Source: an uncultured Bacteroidota bacterium (lineage in GTDB: Bacteria > Bacteroidota > Bacteroidia > JADZBD01). From it: DNA of 27,072 nucleotides. Shown piece by piece: positions 7,183 to 15,353 of the stretch (positions are counted from its first letter, which is position 1; each line of letters starts with the position of its first letter). The DNA is taken from assembly GCA_937924855.1 (NCBI GenBank), contig CALEYQ010000050.1:1-27072 (forward strand), written 5' to 3'. The notes under the pieces are model-generated. The model was not told where the DNA came from. It was given only the letters and a program-made list of their open reading frames with translations, and searched no databases. The position numbers and the translations under genes were made by a program.

Positions 7183-10100
7183 TTACATATTTCGCCGATA
7201 CTGCCCTCCCACATCAAACAAAGCATAAGTGATCTGACCCAGGGAACAAATTTTTGAGGCCTCCATCAAATTATCGAACAGGTTTTGATTCCGGATTGCA
7301 GATTTTTTCAAATCTTCAAGCGCTCCGGCTGATTTTCCTTCGTTTCGCTTATGAAGTTCCTTCAACATGGAAATCTGGTAATCCTTTTCCTCTTTGGTTG
7401 CCCTAATTACCTCCTGAGGTACGATGGTGGGTGAACCTTTAGAAGAAAGGAAGGTGTTTACGCCAATGATGGGCAGGTCGCCATTATGCTTTAAGGTTTC
7501 ATAATACAGACTTTCCTCTTGTATTTTACCCCGCTGATACATGGTTTCCATAGCACCCAAAACACCACCACGCTCCGTAATTCTTTCAAACTCCAATAAA
7601 ACGGCTTCTTCCACCAGGTCGGTTAGTTCTTCAATAATAAACGAGCCCTGCAATGGATTTTCATTCATTGCCAAACCAAGCTCTTTATTAATAATCAACT
7701 GAATGGCCATGGCTCTCCGTACCGATTCTTCGGTAGGAGTTGTGATGGCCTCATCATAGGCATTGGTATGAAGAGAATTGCAGTTGTCATAAATAGCATA
7801 CAAAGCCTGAAGGGTGGTCCGGATATCGTTAAAATCAATTTCCTGAGCGTGCAGTGAGCGACCGGAAGTTTGAATGTGATACTTGAGCATTTGGGATCTT
7901 TCGTTGGCTTTATACCTGTACTTCATGGCCTTGGCCCAGATTCTCCGGGCTACCCTTCCGATAACAGCATACTCAGGATCCAAGCCATTGGAAAAAAAGA
8001 AGGATAGATTCGGGGCAAATTTATTGATGTCCATACCCCGGCTCAGGTAATACTCAACATAGGTAAATCCATTTGCCAGCGTGAAGGCCAACTGGGTGAT
8101 GGGATTGGCACCGGCTTCCGCAATGTGATAGCCGGAAATAGAAACAGAATAAAAGTTCCGGACATTATTGCGGATAAAATAATCCTGGACATCACCCATG
8201 AGTTTCAGGGAAAACTCGGTAGAAAAAATACAGGTGTTCTGGGCCTGATCCTCTTTTAATATGTCGGCCTGAACCGTTCCTCTTACGGCGGCCAGGGTTT
8301 CGGTTTTTATTTTTCTGTACACCTCCGGTTCTAAAACCATATCTCCGGTTATTCCCAAAAGGAATAACCCCAATCCGTCGTTACCCTCGGGCAGGGCTCC
8401 CTGGTATTTGGGTTGGGCTGAACCTAGTTTTTTAAAGTATGCCTCTTTAGCTTTTTCAGCTTTTTCCTGAAGTCCGTTTTGCTTAATATAAATTTCGCAT
8501 TGCTGATCAATGGCCGCGTTCATAAAAAAGGCGGTAAGAATGGAAGCCGGACCGTTGATGGTCATGGAAACGGAGGTCCTGGGATCGGCAAGGTTAAAAC
8601 CGGAGTACAGTTTTTTGGCATCATCCAGACAGCAAATGGAAACTCCGGAGTTTCCTATTTTTCCATAAATATCCGGTCGATTGTCCGGGTCACGACCATA
8701 AAGGGTAACGGAATCGAAGGCAGTACTGAGTCTTTTGGCCGGCATTCCCAAAGACACATAGTGAAAACGGCGGTTGGTTCTTTCAGGTCCGCCTTCTCCG
8801 GCAAACATTCGGGTGGGGTCTTCCCCTTCCCGTTTAAAGGGAAATACCCCGGAGGTGTAGGGAAATTCACCGGGGACATTCTCCTGGAGGCACCAGCGTA
8901 AAATATCTCCCCAGCCTTTGTAGGCCGGCGTAACTACCCTTGGAATATCTTTCCGTGAAAGCGATATTCGGTGCGTATTAACTTTTATTTCCTTGTCTCT
9001 TACTTTGTAAGAAAAGATTTCATTTTTAAACGAAGCTCTTTTCTCTTCCCAACCGCTGATAATTTTACGGCACAATGGATCGAGCTTTTCGTTCATCTCC
9101 AGATACATCTCTTCCAGCGTAGAAAGTATTTCACCGCGTCCGGGGGCATCGTCGATAGCCTCAATGGTTTTCCGAATTCCGTAGAGGCGATCCGCCAACA
9201 GGCATTGGTCTTTTACCCATCCATCGTAGTTTCGGTTATTCTCGGCGATCTCACTCAGGTATCGGGTTCGGGCAGGTGGAATAATAAATATTTTCTCAGA
9301 AGCTTCCTCACCCGCTTCTACCCCGGAAGAAAACACAATGCCGGTTTTCTCGCCCAGACGCTCAAGTAATTTCCGGTAAAGGCGGTTCATACCCGGATCA
9401 TTAAACTGACTGGCAATGGTACCGAAAACGGGAATTTTATCGTCCGGCAAATCAAACTGATTCCGGTTTCTCTTAAATTGCTTTTTCACATCACGCAGAG
9501 CATCCTGTGCACCCCTTTTGTCGAATTTGTTCAAGGCAACCAGATCGGCAAAATCGAGCATGTCGATTTTTTCAAGCTGGGTTGCTGCTCCGTATTCGGG
9601 AGTCATTACATAAAGTGACAAATCGCTGTGATCGAGAATTTCCGTATCGCTTTGTCCTATACCCGAAGTTTCCAGAATAATTAAATCAAAGCCGGCGGCT
9701 TTTACAATTTGAATAGCTTCTTTTACATGACGGCTGAGGGCGAGGTTGCTTTGCCGGGTGGCAAGGGATCGCATATAAACCCTCGCATTGCTGATGGCAT
9801 TCATCCGGATCCGGTCGCCCAATAAGGCACCACCGGTTTTCCGTTTGGAGGGGTCAACCGAAAGAACCGCTAATGTTTTATCAGGGAAATCGTGTAAAAA
9901 GCGGCGAATTAGTTCATCTACCAAAGAGGATTTTCCGGCACCACCTGTTCCCGTAATTCCAATAACGGGGATTTGTTTTTCTTTGGCAAGGCCGGAAACT
10001 TCTTCCAGAATATCACCCGCCTGTTCAGGAAAATTTTCAGCACCTGAAATCAATCGCGCAACAGATCTGAAGTCTCGTTCTCTAAGGTGGTTGACTTCAC

Positions 10101-10530
10101 CGTTTAATTTTTGTCCGGTAGGAAAATCACTTTTTTGGAGCAGGTCGTTAATCATTCCCTGCAGGCCTAATTCACGGCCGTCATCGGGGGAATAAATGCG
10201 GGTAATTCCGTATTCGTGTAATTCGTTTATTTCTTCAGGCAGGATGGTTCCGCCCCCACCGCCGAAAATTTTTATATGGCCACAACCCTTTTCCTTTAAA
10301 AGATCGTACATGTATTTAAAAAATTCCATGTGGCCGCCCTGATAGGAGGTAATGGCAATGGCCTGAACATCTTCCTGAACGGCACAGTCTACTATCTCCT
10401 GCACGGAACGATCATGACCCAGATGAATCACTTCTGCACCGCTTGCCTGAATTATTCTCCGCATGATATTAATGGCAGCATCGTGGCCATCAATCTTGTT
10501 TTTTGGTTTGTAAGGTTCAACCGCTATCAT
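7183..10530 (-). CDS. icmF: Fused isobutyryl-CoA mutase IcmF (B12 domain + G-protein chaperone + mutase)
   Basis: This 1115-residue protein has the IcmF order: cobalamin-binding domain (about 1-135; DGHDAAI at 14-20 carries the axial His16, glycine run GGGGG at 90-94), MeaB-like GTPase (about 185-395; P-loop GITGTGGAGKSS 191-202, ETSGIGQSD 288-296, NKFD 334-337), linker, then the TIM-barrel mutase (about 530-1110). Substrate-pocket residues are Phe576 (RMFAG) and Gln764 (AQNT), the pair that marks isobutyryl-CoA mutases; methylmalonyl-CoA mutase has Tyr and Arg there. It should interconvert isobutyryl- and n-butyryl-CoA, with the G domain guarding the cofactor. Oddity: between PKNK (9-12) and DGHD, about nine residues of the first beta strand seen in other IcmF proteins (an RIVTAASLF-like segment) are missing. 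An in-frame stop at 10536-10534 rules out an N-terminal extension. It is the first gene of a minus-strand operon with a good promoter. Confidence 0.93.
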   Translation of the reverse strand: MIAVEPYKPKNKIDGHDAAINIMRRIIQASGAEVIHLGHDRSVQEIVDCAVQEDVQAIAITSYQGGHMEFFKYMYDLLKEKGCGHIKIFGGGGGTILPEEINELHEYGITRIYSPDDGRELGLQGMINDLLQKSDFPTGQKLNGEVNHLRERDFRSVARLISGAENFPEQAGDILEEVSGLAKEKQIPVIGITGTGGAGKSSLVDELIRRFLHDFPDKTLAVLSVDPSKRKTGGALLGDRIRMNAISNARVYMRSLATRQSNLALSRHVKEAIQIVKAAGFDLIILETSGIGQSDTEILDHSDLSLYVMTPEYGAATQLEKIDMLDFADLVALNKFDKRGAQDALRDVKKQFKRNRNQFDLPDDKIPVFGTIASQFNDPGMNRLYRKLLERLGEKTGIVFSSGVEAGEEASEKIFIIPPARTRYLSEIAENNRNYDGWVKDQCLLADRLYGIRKTIEAIDDAPGRGEILSTLEEMYLEMNEKLDPLCRKIISGWEEKRASFKNEIFSYKVRDKEIKVNTHRISLSRKDIPRVVTPAYKGWGDILRWCLQENVPGEFPYTSGVFPFKREGEDPTRMFAGEGGPERTNRRFHYVSLGMPAKRLSTAFDSVTLYGRDPDNRPDIYGKIGNSGVSICCLDDAKKLYSGFNLADPRTSVSMTINGPASILTAFFMNAAIDQQCEIYIKQNGLQEKAEKAKEAYFKKLGSAQPKYQGALPEGNDGLGLFLLGITGDMVLEPEVYRKIKTETLAAVRGTVQADILKEDQAQNTCIFSTEFSLKLMGDVQDYFIRNNVRNFYSVSISGYHIAEAGANPITQLAFTLANGFTYVEYYLSRGMDINKFAPNLSFFFSNGLDPEYAVIGRVARRIWAKAMKYRYKANERSQMLKYHIQTSGRSLHAQEIDFNDIRTTLQALYAIYDNCNSLHTNAYDEAITTPTEESVRRAMAIQLIINKELGLAMNENPLQGSFIIEELTDLVEEAVLLEFERITERGGVLGAMETMYQRGKIQEESLYYETLKHNGDLPIIGVNTFLSSKGSPTIVPQEVIRATKEEKDYQISMLKELHKRNEGKSAGALEDLKKSAIRNQNLFDNLMEASKICSLGQITYALFDVGGQYRRNM

Positions 10531-10551
10531 TATTCAATCAGTTTTTCTGGT

Positions 10552-10582
10552 CAAAAATACCGCTAAGAAAAGGAATTCGCAA
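10552..10582 (-). promoter_or_regulatory. Predicted Bacteroidota-type promoter of icmF
   Basis: On the minus strand, TTG at 10582-10580 is followed after 20 bases by TATTTTTG at 10559-10552. This fits the Bacteroidota primary-sigma consensus TTG-N19-TAnnTTTG. Transcription would start near 10546, leaving a leader of about 16 bases before the icmF ATG at 10530. It is the only clear promoter for the eight-gene run down to position 1. Confidence 0.6.
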
Positions 10583-10629
10583 AGGAAGGTGAATAGGCTG
10601 ATAATCAACGAAATTCATACCTTTGAATC

Positions 10630-11400
10630 ATGTTTTTCCTGGCTTCCAAGATACTTCATTTTTTAATCAGTCCCACCACCTGGATTGCGGGTTTGCTTGC
10701 TTTGTGTCTTTTTTCCCGTGACCTCAATCGCAAAAGGCGGTTTTTCAGGGCAGCTATTGTTGTTTTCCTGTTTTTTTCGAACTCATTTATCCTTGATGAA
10801 TTCAACCGGCTTTGGGAAGTGCCGGCACAAAAGCCCGGAGCACTAATCGGAAGTTATGATGGCATTATTGTTTTGGGCGGGGTTTCCGGGTTTGATCCCC
10901 GCCTGGAAAAAATCCAGATCAACCGGGGCTTCGACCGGGTTATGCAGGGAATAAATTTACTGAGGGAAGGAAAAGCACCGCGTTTGTTTTTTACGGGTGG
11001 CTCAGGAAGTATTTCTTATCCCGAAATTAAGGAAGGATTGTATCTGGAGTCTTACCTGAAAAAGGTTTTTAATTTGTCTGATTCATCTCTCATTTTTGAA
11101 TCAAAAACAAAAAACACCTATGAGAATTCACTTTTTATGGCTTCCCTTCTTGAAAAAATGGGATTGCACAAGGGCAGATATATTCTGGTTACCAGTTCAT
11201 GGCACATGCGCAGGGCCCTGGCTTGTTTTAAAGAGCGCAACATTAATTGCATTCCCTATTCCGCCGACCGTTGGGCGGGTCCCAGGAAATTTGCTTTCGA
11301 CCATTTGTTATTGCCTAACAGTCAGGCCTTGACCGGCTGGGATCAGCTCATACACGAATGGGTTGGAACCGTAACCTATCGCCTTGCGGGATATATTTAG
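10630..11400 (+). CDS. YdcF/ElyC-like DUF218 membrane protein
   Basis: This 256-residue protein has two N-terminal membrane segments (about 10-28 and 39-56), then a DUF218 domain. Family marks are DGIIVLGG at 77-84, FTGG at 121-124, E157 with KTKNTYEN at 159-166, and SSWHMRRA at 189-196. DUF218 proteins include E. coli ElyC/SanA/YdcF; ElyC affects lipid carrier and envelope homeostasis, but the biochemical activity of the family is poorly defined. The gene is divergent from icmF and its stop overlaps the stop of the converging T9SS gene. The ATG at 10630 gives the usual short N-terminus (MFFLASKILHFLISP) seen in relatives. Confidence 0.85.
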   Translation: MFFLASKILHFLISPTTWIAGLLALCLFSRDLNRKRRFFRAAIVVFLFFSNSFILDEFNRLWEVPAQKPGALIGSYDGIIVLGGVSGFDPRLEKIQINRGFDRVMQGINLLREGKAPRLFFTGGSGSISYPEIKEGLYLESYLKKVFNLSDSSLIFESKTKNTYENSLFMASLLEKMGLHKGRYILVTSSWHMRRALACFKERNINCIPYSADRWAGPRKFAFDHLLLPNSQALTGWDQLIHEWVGTVTYRLAGYI

Positions 11401-13058
11401 TTCCCTTTCTGAACGGTTTTTATTCCCAGGGGTTCTCCGTTTCTCAGAACCTGAATCCAATAAGTTCCGGGTGAATGTCCGGCCATGGAAAAGGAAGTTA
11501 GAGGGGCTGAAGGCGAAAATTCTTTGAGGATTTTTCCATCCAGAGAAAGCAATCGAATTATTGTACCGGTTGTTGTCAGGTTCGAAAGTTCAACATTCAC
11601 TATTTCGGAAACCGGATTTGGAAAAACATTAATTACCACATTTCCATGAGCTATAATACCACTGATAGTTACCGAAATGCTGGTGCACAGCGTGTCGGTG
11701 CAACCGTTAGCATCGGTTACCAAAAGACAAACCGGATATATGCCGCTACTGGCATAGGTATGACTGGAAGGAAAATTAGTATATACCGGACTGCCATCAC
11801 CCGGGTCAAAAACATAGCTGAGGGGTGCTGTCCCTGAACTGGTATTAGTAAAATTCACGGTAAGTCCGTTGGCATTGGAAGTGAATCCGGCCACAGGCTG
11901 CGGGTAAACAAGAATGACATTGGGAAAATAGGCGGTATCCGGACACCCTGATGTTGAATGATAAGCCACCAGGAATCCGGAAAAACTTCCACCCGTTGAG
12001 TAACAATAAACAGGATTTGGTGAAGCAGAAGTATTGCTGTTTCCGAAATTCCACAAATAGGTAGCGGCACCCGTACTGGAATTAGTAAAAGTAACACAGT
12101 GGGGCGCACAACCCGTATCCTGTGAAAGTGAAAAAGCGGCAAGGGGAACATCCTTTACTTCAATTTGCCGCACGAGGGTATCAAAATCTCCACCTGTATT
12201 TCCAACAATGAGTCGAACATTATAAAATCCCGGATTAGCATACAGGTGTACCGGATTTTGAACCGTGGAAAAAGGTGACAAATCTCCGAAATCCCAAATC
12301 CAGGAATTTACTGGTCCGTTAAATGAGATGGAGTTGTCGGTAAAATAAGTTGAATCGCCAAAGCAGGTTTGGGAATAAGAAAAATCGGCAAGAATGAAAA
12401 TCTGGGTTGCTGTACCATTGAAAACCACATCGTCGATGCTGAAAGTTCCGGTACCTGATTCCGAATTCCAGGCATAAAACCTGAACGTTACCGGGCTCAT
12501 AATATTAGTATAGGAAGATCCGGGATTCAGCCGGCTTCCGTTTTGCTGGGTTGTAACCGCATCAAAATTCCAGAAGAAAACATCCCCGGGTTGAACACTC
12601 AGATTGGGATTGGCGGGATTTATCGTTGCGGTAATATTGGAGGCAAAACCATCGAGACTGGATCTTACTGAGTAAGTACGGATACCTGTTCCGCTTCGCT
12701 GTACGGCAAAAGTAACCGAGCTGATGGTAATGGCATATCCGTTGGCCGGAGTAAGGGTAACCTGATAATATTCCGAGGTATCAACGGATCCTGTGAGGGA
12801 TGCGTAATTATCATTTCCATTCGTGGACCCACCGGCCCAGTTCACAAAAGAAAAACGTCCGGACGCATTTGGATTTACCGGGGTTCCCACCGCATTAAAA
12901 GACCCGAAGGTTAAGCCTGTGGCTGTTGGCGGTGGAGTGGGATCGGTAGTGCCGCTGGTGGTTGTTACCGAAACAAAATTATACAGGCCCGAAAAGGGCT
13001 GAGCAAGTATGAAAACAGGGAGGAAAAAGGGGCTCAGGAAAAAGAAAAAGAACTTCAT
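11397..13058 (-). CDS. Secreted PKD-repeat protein with T9SS type A sorting domain
   Basis: I choose the ATG at 13058 (553 aa), because it starts directly on a signal peptide (MKFFFFFLSPFFLPVFILA, cleavage before QPF); an upstream in-frame ATG at 13103 would add 15 residues that only push the signal inward. In the 553-residue numbering: an N-terminal beta-sandwich region at about 20-220 resembling adhesin-type domains (TLTPANGYAITISSVTF, FSIDDVVFNG), three PKD-type repeats at about 223-302, 303-385 and 386-466 (WIWDFGD, YLWNFGN, YVFDPGD cores), and a C-terminal T9SS sorting domain at about 474-553 with VFPNP and PGTYWIQV. It is predicted to cross the outer membrane by T9SS and be released or anchored. 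It lies 53 bases after the SRPBCC gene. Its TAA overlaps the TAG of the converging ydcF-like gene. Confidence 0.9.
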   Translation of the reverse strand: MKFFFFFLSPFFLPVFILAQPFSGLYNFVSVTTTSGTTDPTPPPTATGLTFGSFNAVGTPVNPNASGRFSFVNWAGGSTNGNDNYASLTGSVDTSEYYQVTLTPANGYAITISSVTFAVQRSGTGIRTYSVRSSLDGFASNITATINPANPNLSVQPGDVFFWNFDAVTTQQNGSRLNPGSSYTNIMSPVTFRFYAWNSESGTGTFSIDDVVFNGTATQIFILADFSYSQTCFGDSTYFTDNSISFNGPVNSWIWDFGDLSPFSTVQNPVHLYANPGFYNVRLIVGNTGGDFDTLVRQIEVKDVPLAAFSLSQDTGCAPHCVTFTNSSTGAATYLWNFGNSNTSASPNPVYCYSTGGSFSGFLVAYHSTSGCPDTAYFPNVILVYPQPVAGFTSNANGLTVNFTNTSSGTAPLSYVFDPGDGSPVYTNFPSSHTYASSGIYPVCLLVTDANGCTDTLCTSISVTISGIIAHGNVVINVFPNPVSEIVNVELSNLTTTGTIIRLLSLDGKILKEFSPSAPLTSFSMAGHSPGTYWIQVLRNGEPLGIKTVQKGN

Positions 13059-13111
13059 GGCAAATAAAATTTTCCATAAAGATACCACAAAGTGATAAAT
13101 CAAAAAAAACC

Positions 13112-13726
13112 TTAATTCCCTTTGACAGTAGCCGGAATAGAATCGTTGGAACCGAGGCTGTTTTCCATGGATTCGGGCTCAGGTTCGGGTTCAGGCAGGG
13201 ATTCGCAATGAGACTTCAGCCCACTTAATGACCTCCCGAAATCTTCTTCTAAAACTTTTTTCATTCCCATAATGGCCATCAGGGGACGGAAAAGAATTCC
13301 TGTATTCATATCAATCCAGGCGGTTACTTTCACTCCTTCTCCTTCGGGTTCAATTTTCCAGCCACCCATATGGTCGCCCATTCCTTCAAAGGTGAGTTTT
13401 GTTTCTACCAGTTGTCCGGGAACACTCTTAACAATAGCCATGGATCCATTCCCTACGCTGTCATTTTTGCTTTCCCAACTGTGCACAGCGCCTTCGCCTG
13501 CTTCCGGACCTGAAAAGGAGCTCTTCATGTTCGGATCGATATTGTCCCAGTAGGACCAATGCTTCCAGTTTTGCAGGTTGTTAATCTGCTCGAAAACCAT
13601 TTCAGGAGATTTTTGAATACTGATTTGGCTCTCAACATGAATTACGGGGTTCATAAATGCCCCCACCAAAAGGTAAATTCCGGCGATGAGCAGTAAAGAA
13701 ATGACGACAATCTTCAATATTTTCAT
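13112..13726 (-). CDS. Membrane-anchored SRPBCC (START-like) protein
   Basis: This 204-residue protein has one N-terminal membrane segment (about 4-25), then a SRPBCC/polyketide-cyclase-like domain at about 30-175. The fold is suggested by the opening strand VESQISIQKSPEMVFEQINNLQNWKHWSYWD, typical of these proteins, the central VPGQLVETKLTFEG, and the closing helix (EEDFGRSLSGLKSHCESL). Such domains bind hydrophobic ligands, but the ligand here is unknown. The C-terminal tail (about 178-204) is disordered and has an EPEPEPE repeat. The upstream intergenic sequence holds a TACATTTG minus-7 element. The T9SS gene follows in the same direction. Confidence 0.8.
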   Translation of the reverse strand: MKILKIVVISLLLIAGIYLLVGAFMNPVIHVESQISIQKSPEMVFEQINNLQNWKHWSYWDNIDPNMKSSFSGPEAGEGAVHSWESKNDSVGNGSMAIVKSVPGQLVETKLTFEGMGDHMGGWKIEPEGEGVKVTAWIDMNTGILFRPLMAIMGMKKVLEEDFGRSLSGLKSHCESLPEPEPEPESMENSLGSNDSIPATVKGN

Positions 13727-13743
13727 GACGAAGGGGTTTTTAC

Positions 13744-13751
13744 CAAATGTA
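13744..13751 (-). promoter_or_regulatory. Predicted minus-7 element for the SRPBCC gene
   Basis: The minus strand reads TACATTTG at 13751-13744, an exact match to TAnnTTTG, about 18 bases before the ATG at 13726. No clear TTG is found at the expected upstream distance, so this is a partial promoter match. Confidence 0.4.
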
Positions 13752-13771
13752 TAAAAAACTGGGATTATTCC

Positions 13772-13802
13772 TTGAATATTTTGTCTTGTTTTTTTAGTTT
13801 AG
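13772..13802 (+). promoter_or_regulatory. Predicted promoter of the M23 peptidase gene
   Basis: The plus strand has TTG at 13772-13774, a 20-base spacer, and TAGTTTAG at 13795-13802, one mismatch from TAnnTTTG. The ATG follows at 13815. The spacing is right, but the minus-7 box is imperfect. Confidence 0.4.
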
Positions 13803-13814
13803 CTCCCCTCAAAA

Positions 13815-14828
13815 ATGACACGGCAGGCATTAATAGGAGTTTTTCTCCTGGGAATTTTATTCCCTGTTCCGGGGCTATATGCAGGCGGCGAAACCGGGGG
13901 TGAAAAAAAGGATTCCACATCCATCAAGCTTCCAAAAAATGAAATCGGGAAAACTGTTATAAGTCAGATGACCGACCAGCAACTGGTCACGCTTATAGGC
14001 TTGTTGTTTGAAATGGATTCCATTCCCGAGGATATGATTGAGGAAATCACCCGGACGGTTGAATTACGGAAGAAAAAAACCGGGGTTCCCACCGCCCAAC
14101 CCTTGAAATCAGAAACTGAACCATTGCTTCCGGGCAGTCAATACTATACTGAGTTTAATACCCAGGTAATTCTCCCGCTGGCGGACATGTGGGGTAAGAA
14201 AGACACTACTTATATACTGGATTTATTTCCGGGTTCGCATACCGGCTTTTTTATGCCCACCTGTGGTGTAGTATCAAGCAAGTTTGGCTGGCGCGATTCC
14301 TCTATGCACAATGGCATCGATCTGGACCTGAAAAAAGGCGATCCGGTAAATTGCGTGTTCGACGGAGTTGTGAGGTTTGCCGGAAGGCAGGGGAATTACG
14401 GGAATGTAGTCTTAGTGAGGCATTATAACGGACTGGAAACCATTTATGCCCATTTATCAAAAATCCGGGTTAAGCCCGGGCAGAAAGTGGAGGCCGGTCA
14501 GGCTTTGGGATTGGGGGGTATGACCGGAAGAGCCACGGGTCCTCACCTTCATTTTGAAATCCGTTTTAAGGGCCTGCCCATTAACCCTGCTTTTTTTATT
14601 TCATTTGATGAGGAAACCCTTTCCGGCGGCCAAATGGTAGTCAGGAAAACCCGCCATGGCGTTTGTGCATACCCGACCCATTCGAAAGTGCATGTAGTAA
14701 AGAAAGGAGATAATCTTTGGGAAATTTCGAAGCGCTATGGAACCACTCCGAGAAAAATCCTCGACCTGAACGGGGTGAGTGGGAAATACATGAAGTTAAA
14801 ACCCGGGATGGAAATCCGGGTAATTTAA
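13815..14828 (+). CDS. M23 (LytM) metallopeptidase with C-terminal LysM domain
   Basis: This 337-residue protein has an N-terminal signal (LIGVFLLGILFPVPGLYA, cleavage near 23). The M23 domain spans about 150-262 with all zinc and catalytic residues: H165 and D169 in HNGIDLD, H213 in YAHLS, and HLH at 244-246. A LysM peptidoglycan-binding domain follows at about 293-337 (HVVKKGDNLWEISKRYG). A helical region (about 45-125) precedes the catalytic domain. It is predicted to cut peptide crosslinks in the periplasm, or, if regulated by the helical region, to act at division. The gene converges with yqeY with one base between the stop codons, and no terminator hairpin is visible there. Confidence 0.93.
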   Translation: MTRQALIGVFLLGILFPVPGLYAGGETGGEKKDSTSIKLPKNEIGKTVISQMTDQQLVTLIGLLFEMDSIPEDMIEEITRTVELRKKKTGVPTAQPLKSETEPLLPGSQYYTEFNTQVILPLADMWGKKDTTYILDLFPGSHTGFFMPTCGVVSSKFGWRDSSMHNGIDLDLKKGDPVNCVFDGVVRFAGRQGNYGNVVLVRHYNGLETIYAHLSKIRVKPGQKVEAGQALGLGGMTGRATGPHLHFEIRFKGLPINPAFFISFDEETLSGGQMVVRKTRHGVCAYPTHSKVHVVKKGDNLWEISKRYGTTPRKILDLNGVSGKYMKLKPGMEIRVI

Positions 14829-14829
14829 A

Positions 14830-15276
14830 TCAGGCTGCGGAAAGAAGTTTTTTTACCAATTCGGATATTGCTTTGCCATCAGCCTTTCCTGCCAATTCCT
14901 TTGAAGCAATACCCATTACCTTTCCCAGGTCTTTAATATCCTTTGCCCCTACCCTTTCCATTATTTCCTTCACCAGCTTTTCCAATTCCGCCGGATCAAG
15001 GGCTTTTGGCAGATAAGCTTCAATGATTCCGGCCTGAAAAAGTTCTTCCTGACATAAATCTTCTCTTCCCTGTGTTTTATAAACTTCAGCCGTTTCTTTT
15101 CTTTGCTTTACCATTTTCTGAAGGGCTTTCAATTCAGTAGTATCGTTATAACCTTCAGGGGAGGTTTTAAGCAAAAGTATCTGGGCTTTTATGGCGCGAA
15201 TGGCCTCCAGTTTTTTCTGATCTCTTGCCATCATGGCTGCCTTCATGTCGGCATTTATTTTTTCTTCCAGTGCCAT
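14830..15276 (-). CDS. yqeY: GatB/YqeY domain-containing protein
   Basis: This 148-residue, helix-rich cytoplasmic protein consists of the YqeY domain alone. Family features are the N-terminal MALEEKINADMKAAMMARDQ region, the AIRAIKAQI helix, KQRKETAEVYKTQGR in the middle, EAYLPKALDPAELE, and the C-terminal GKVMGIASKELAGKADGKAISELV segment, all matching the domain otherwise found at the end of amidotransferase subunit GatB. The stand-alone protein may influence tRNA-dependent amidation or bind tRNA; its role is not firmly known. It follows ftsZ but is separated by a strong terminator, and has its own TAATTTTG minus-7 element. Confidence 0.93.
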   Translation of the reverse strand: MALEEKINADMKAAMMARDQKKLEAIRAIKAQILLLKTSPEGYNDTTELKALQKMVKQRKETAEVYKTQGREDLCQEELFQAGIIEAYLPKALDPAELEKLVKEIMERVGAKDIKDLGKVMGIASKELAGKADGKAISELVKKLLSAA

Positions 15277-15286
15277 TTTTTATTTT

Positions 15287-15294
15287 CAAAATTA
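15287..15294 (-). promoter_or_regulatory. Predicted minus-7 element for yqeY
   Basis: The minus strand reads TAATTTTG at 15294-15287, an exact TAnnTTTG match just before the yqeY ATG (15276). No TTG is seen at the usual distance upstream, where the ftsZ terminator lies. It would give a very short leader. Confidence 0.35.
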
Positions 15295-15304
15295 GGATAA
15301 TTTA

Positions 15305-15334
15305 TAAAAAGAAAAGGGGGCAAAAGCCCCCTTT
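15305..15334 (-). terminator. Intrinsic terminator after ftsZ
   Basis: A perfect 9-bp inverted repeat, AAAGGGGGC (15313-15321) and GCCCCCTTT (15326-15334), encloses a 4-base loop. Read on the minus strand it is followed by a T-rich run (CTTTTTAT) downstream at about 15312-15305. It lies 20 bases after the ftsZ stop and should end most dcw-cluster transcripts before yqeY. Confidence 0.85.
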
Positions 15335-15353
15335 GAAAAAATTTGGCTCAGTT

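Noticed and set aside
10618..10625. TACCTTTG on the plus strand, an exact minus-7 match just before the ydcF-like ATG.
   Set aside because: It ends 4 bases before the ATG, so transcription would start at or inside the start codon, and no TTG lies at the proper distance. The usual N-terminus of the family begins at this ATG, so I treat the match as chance or at most a leaderless start.
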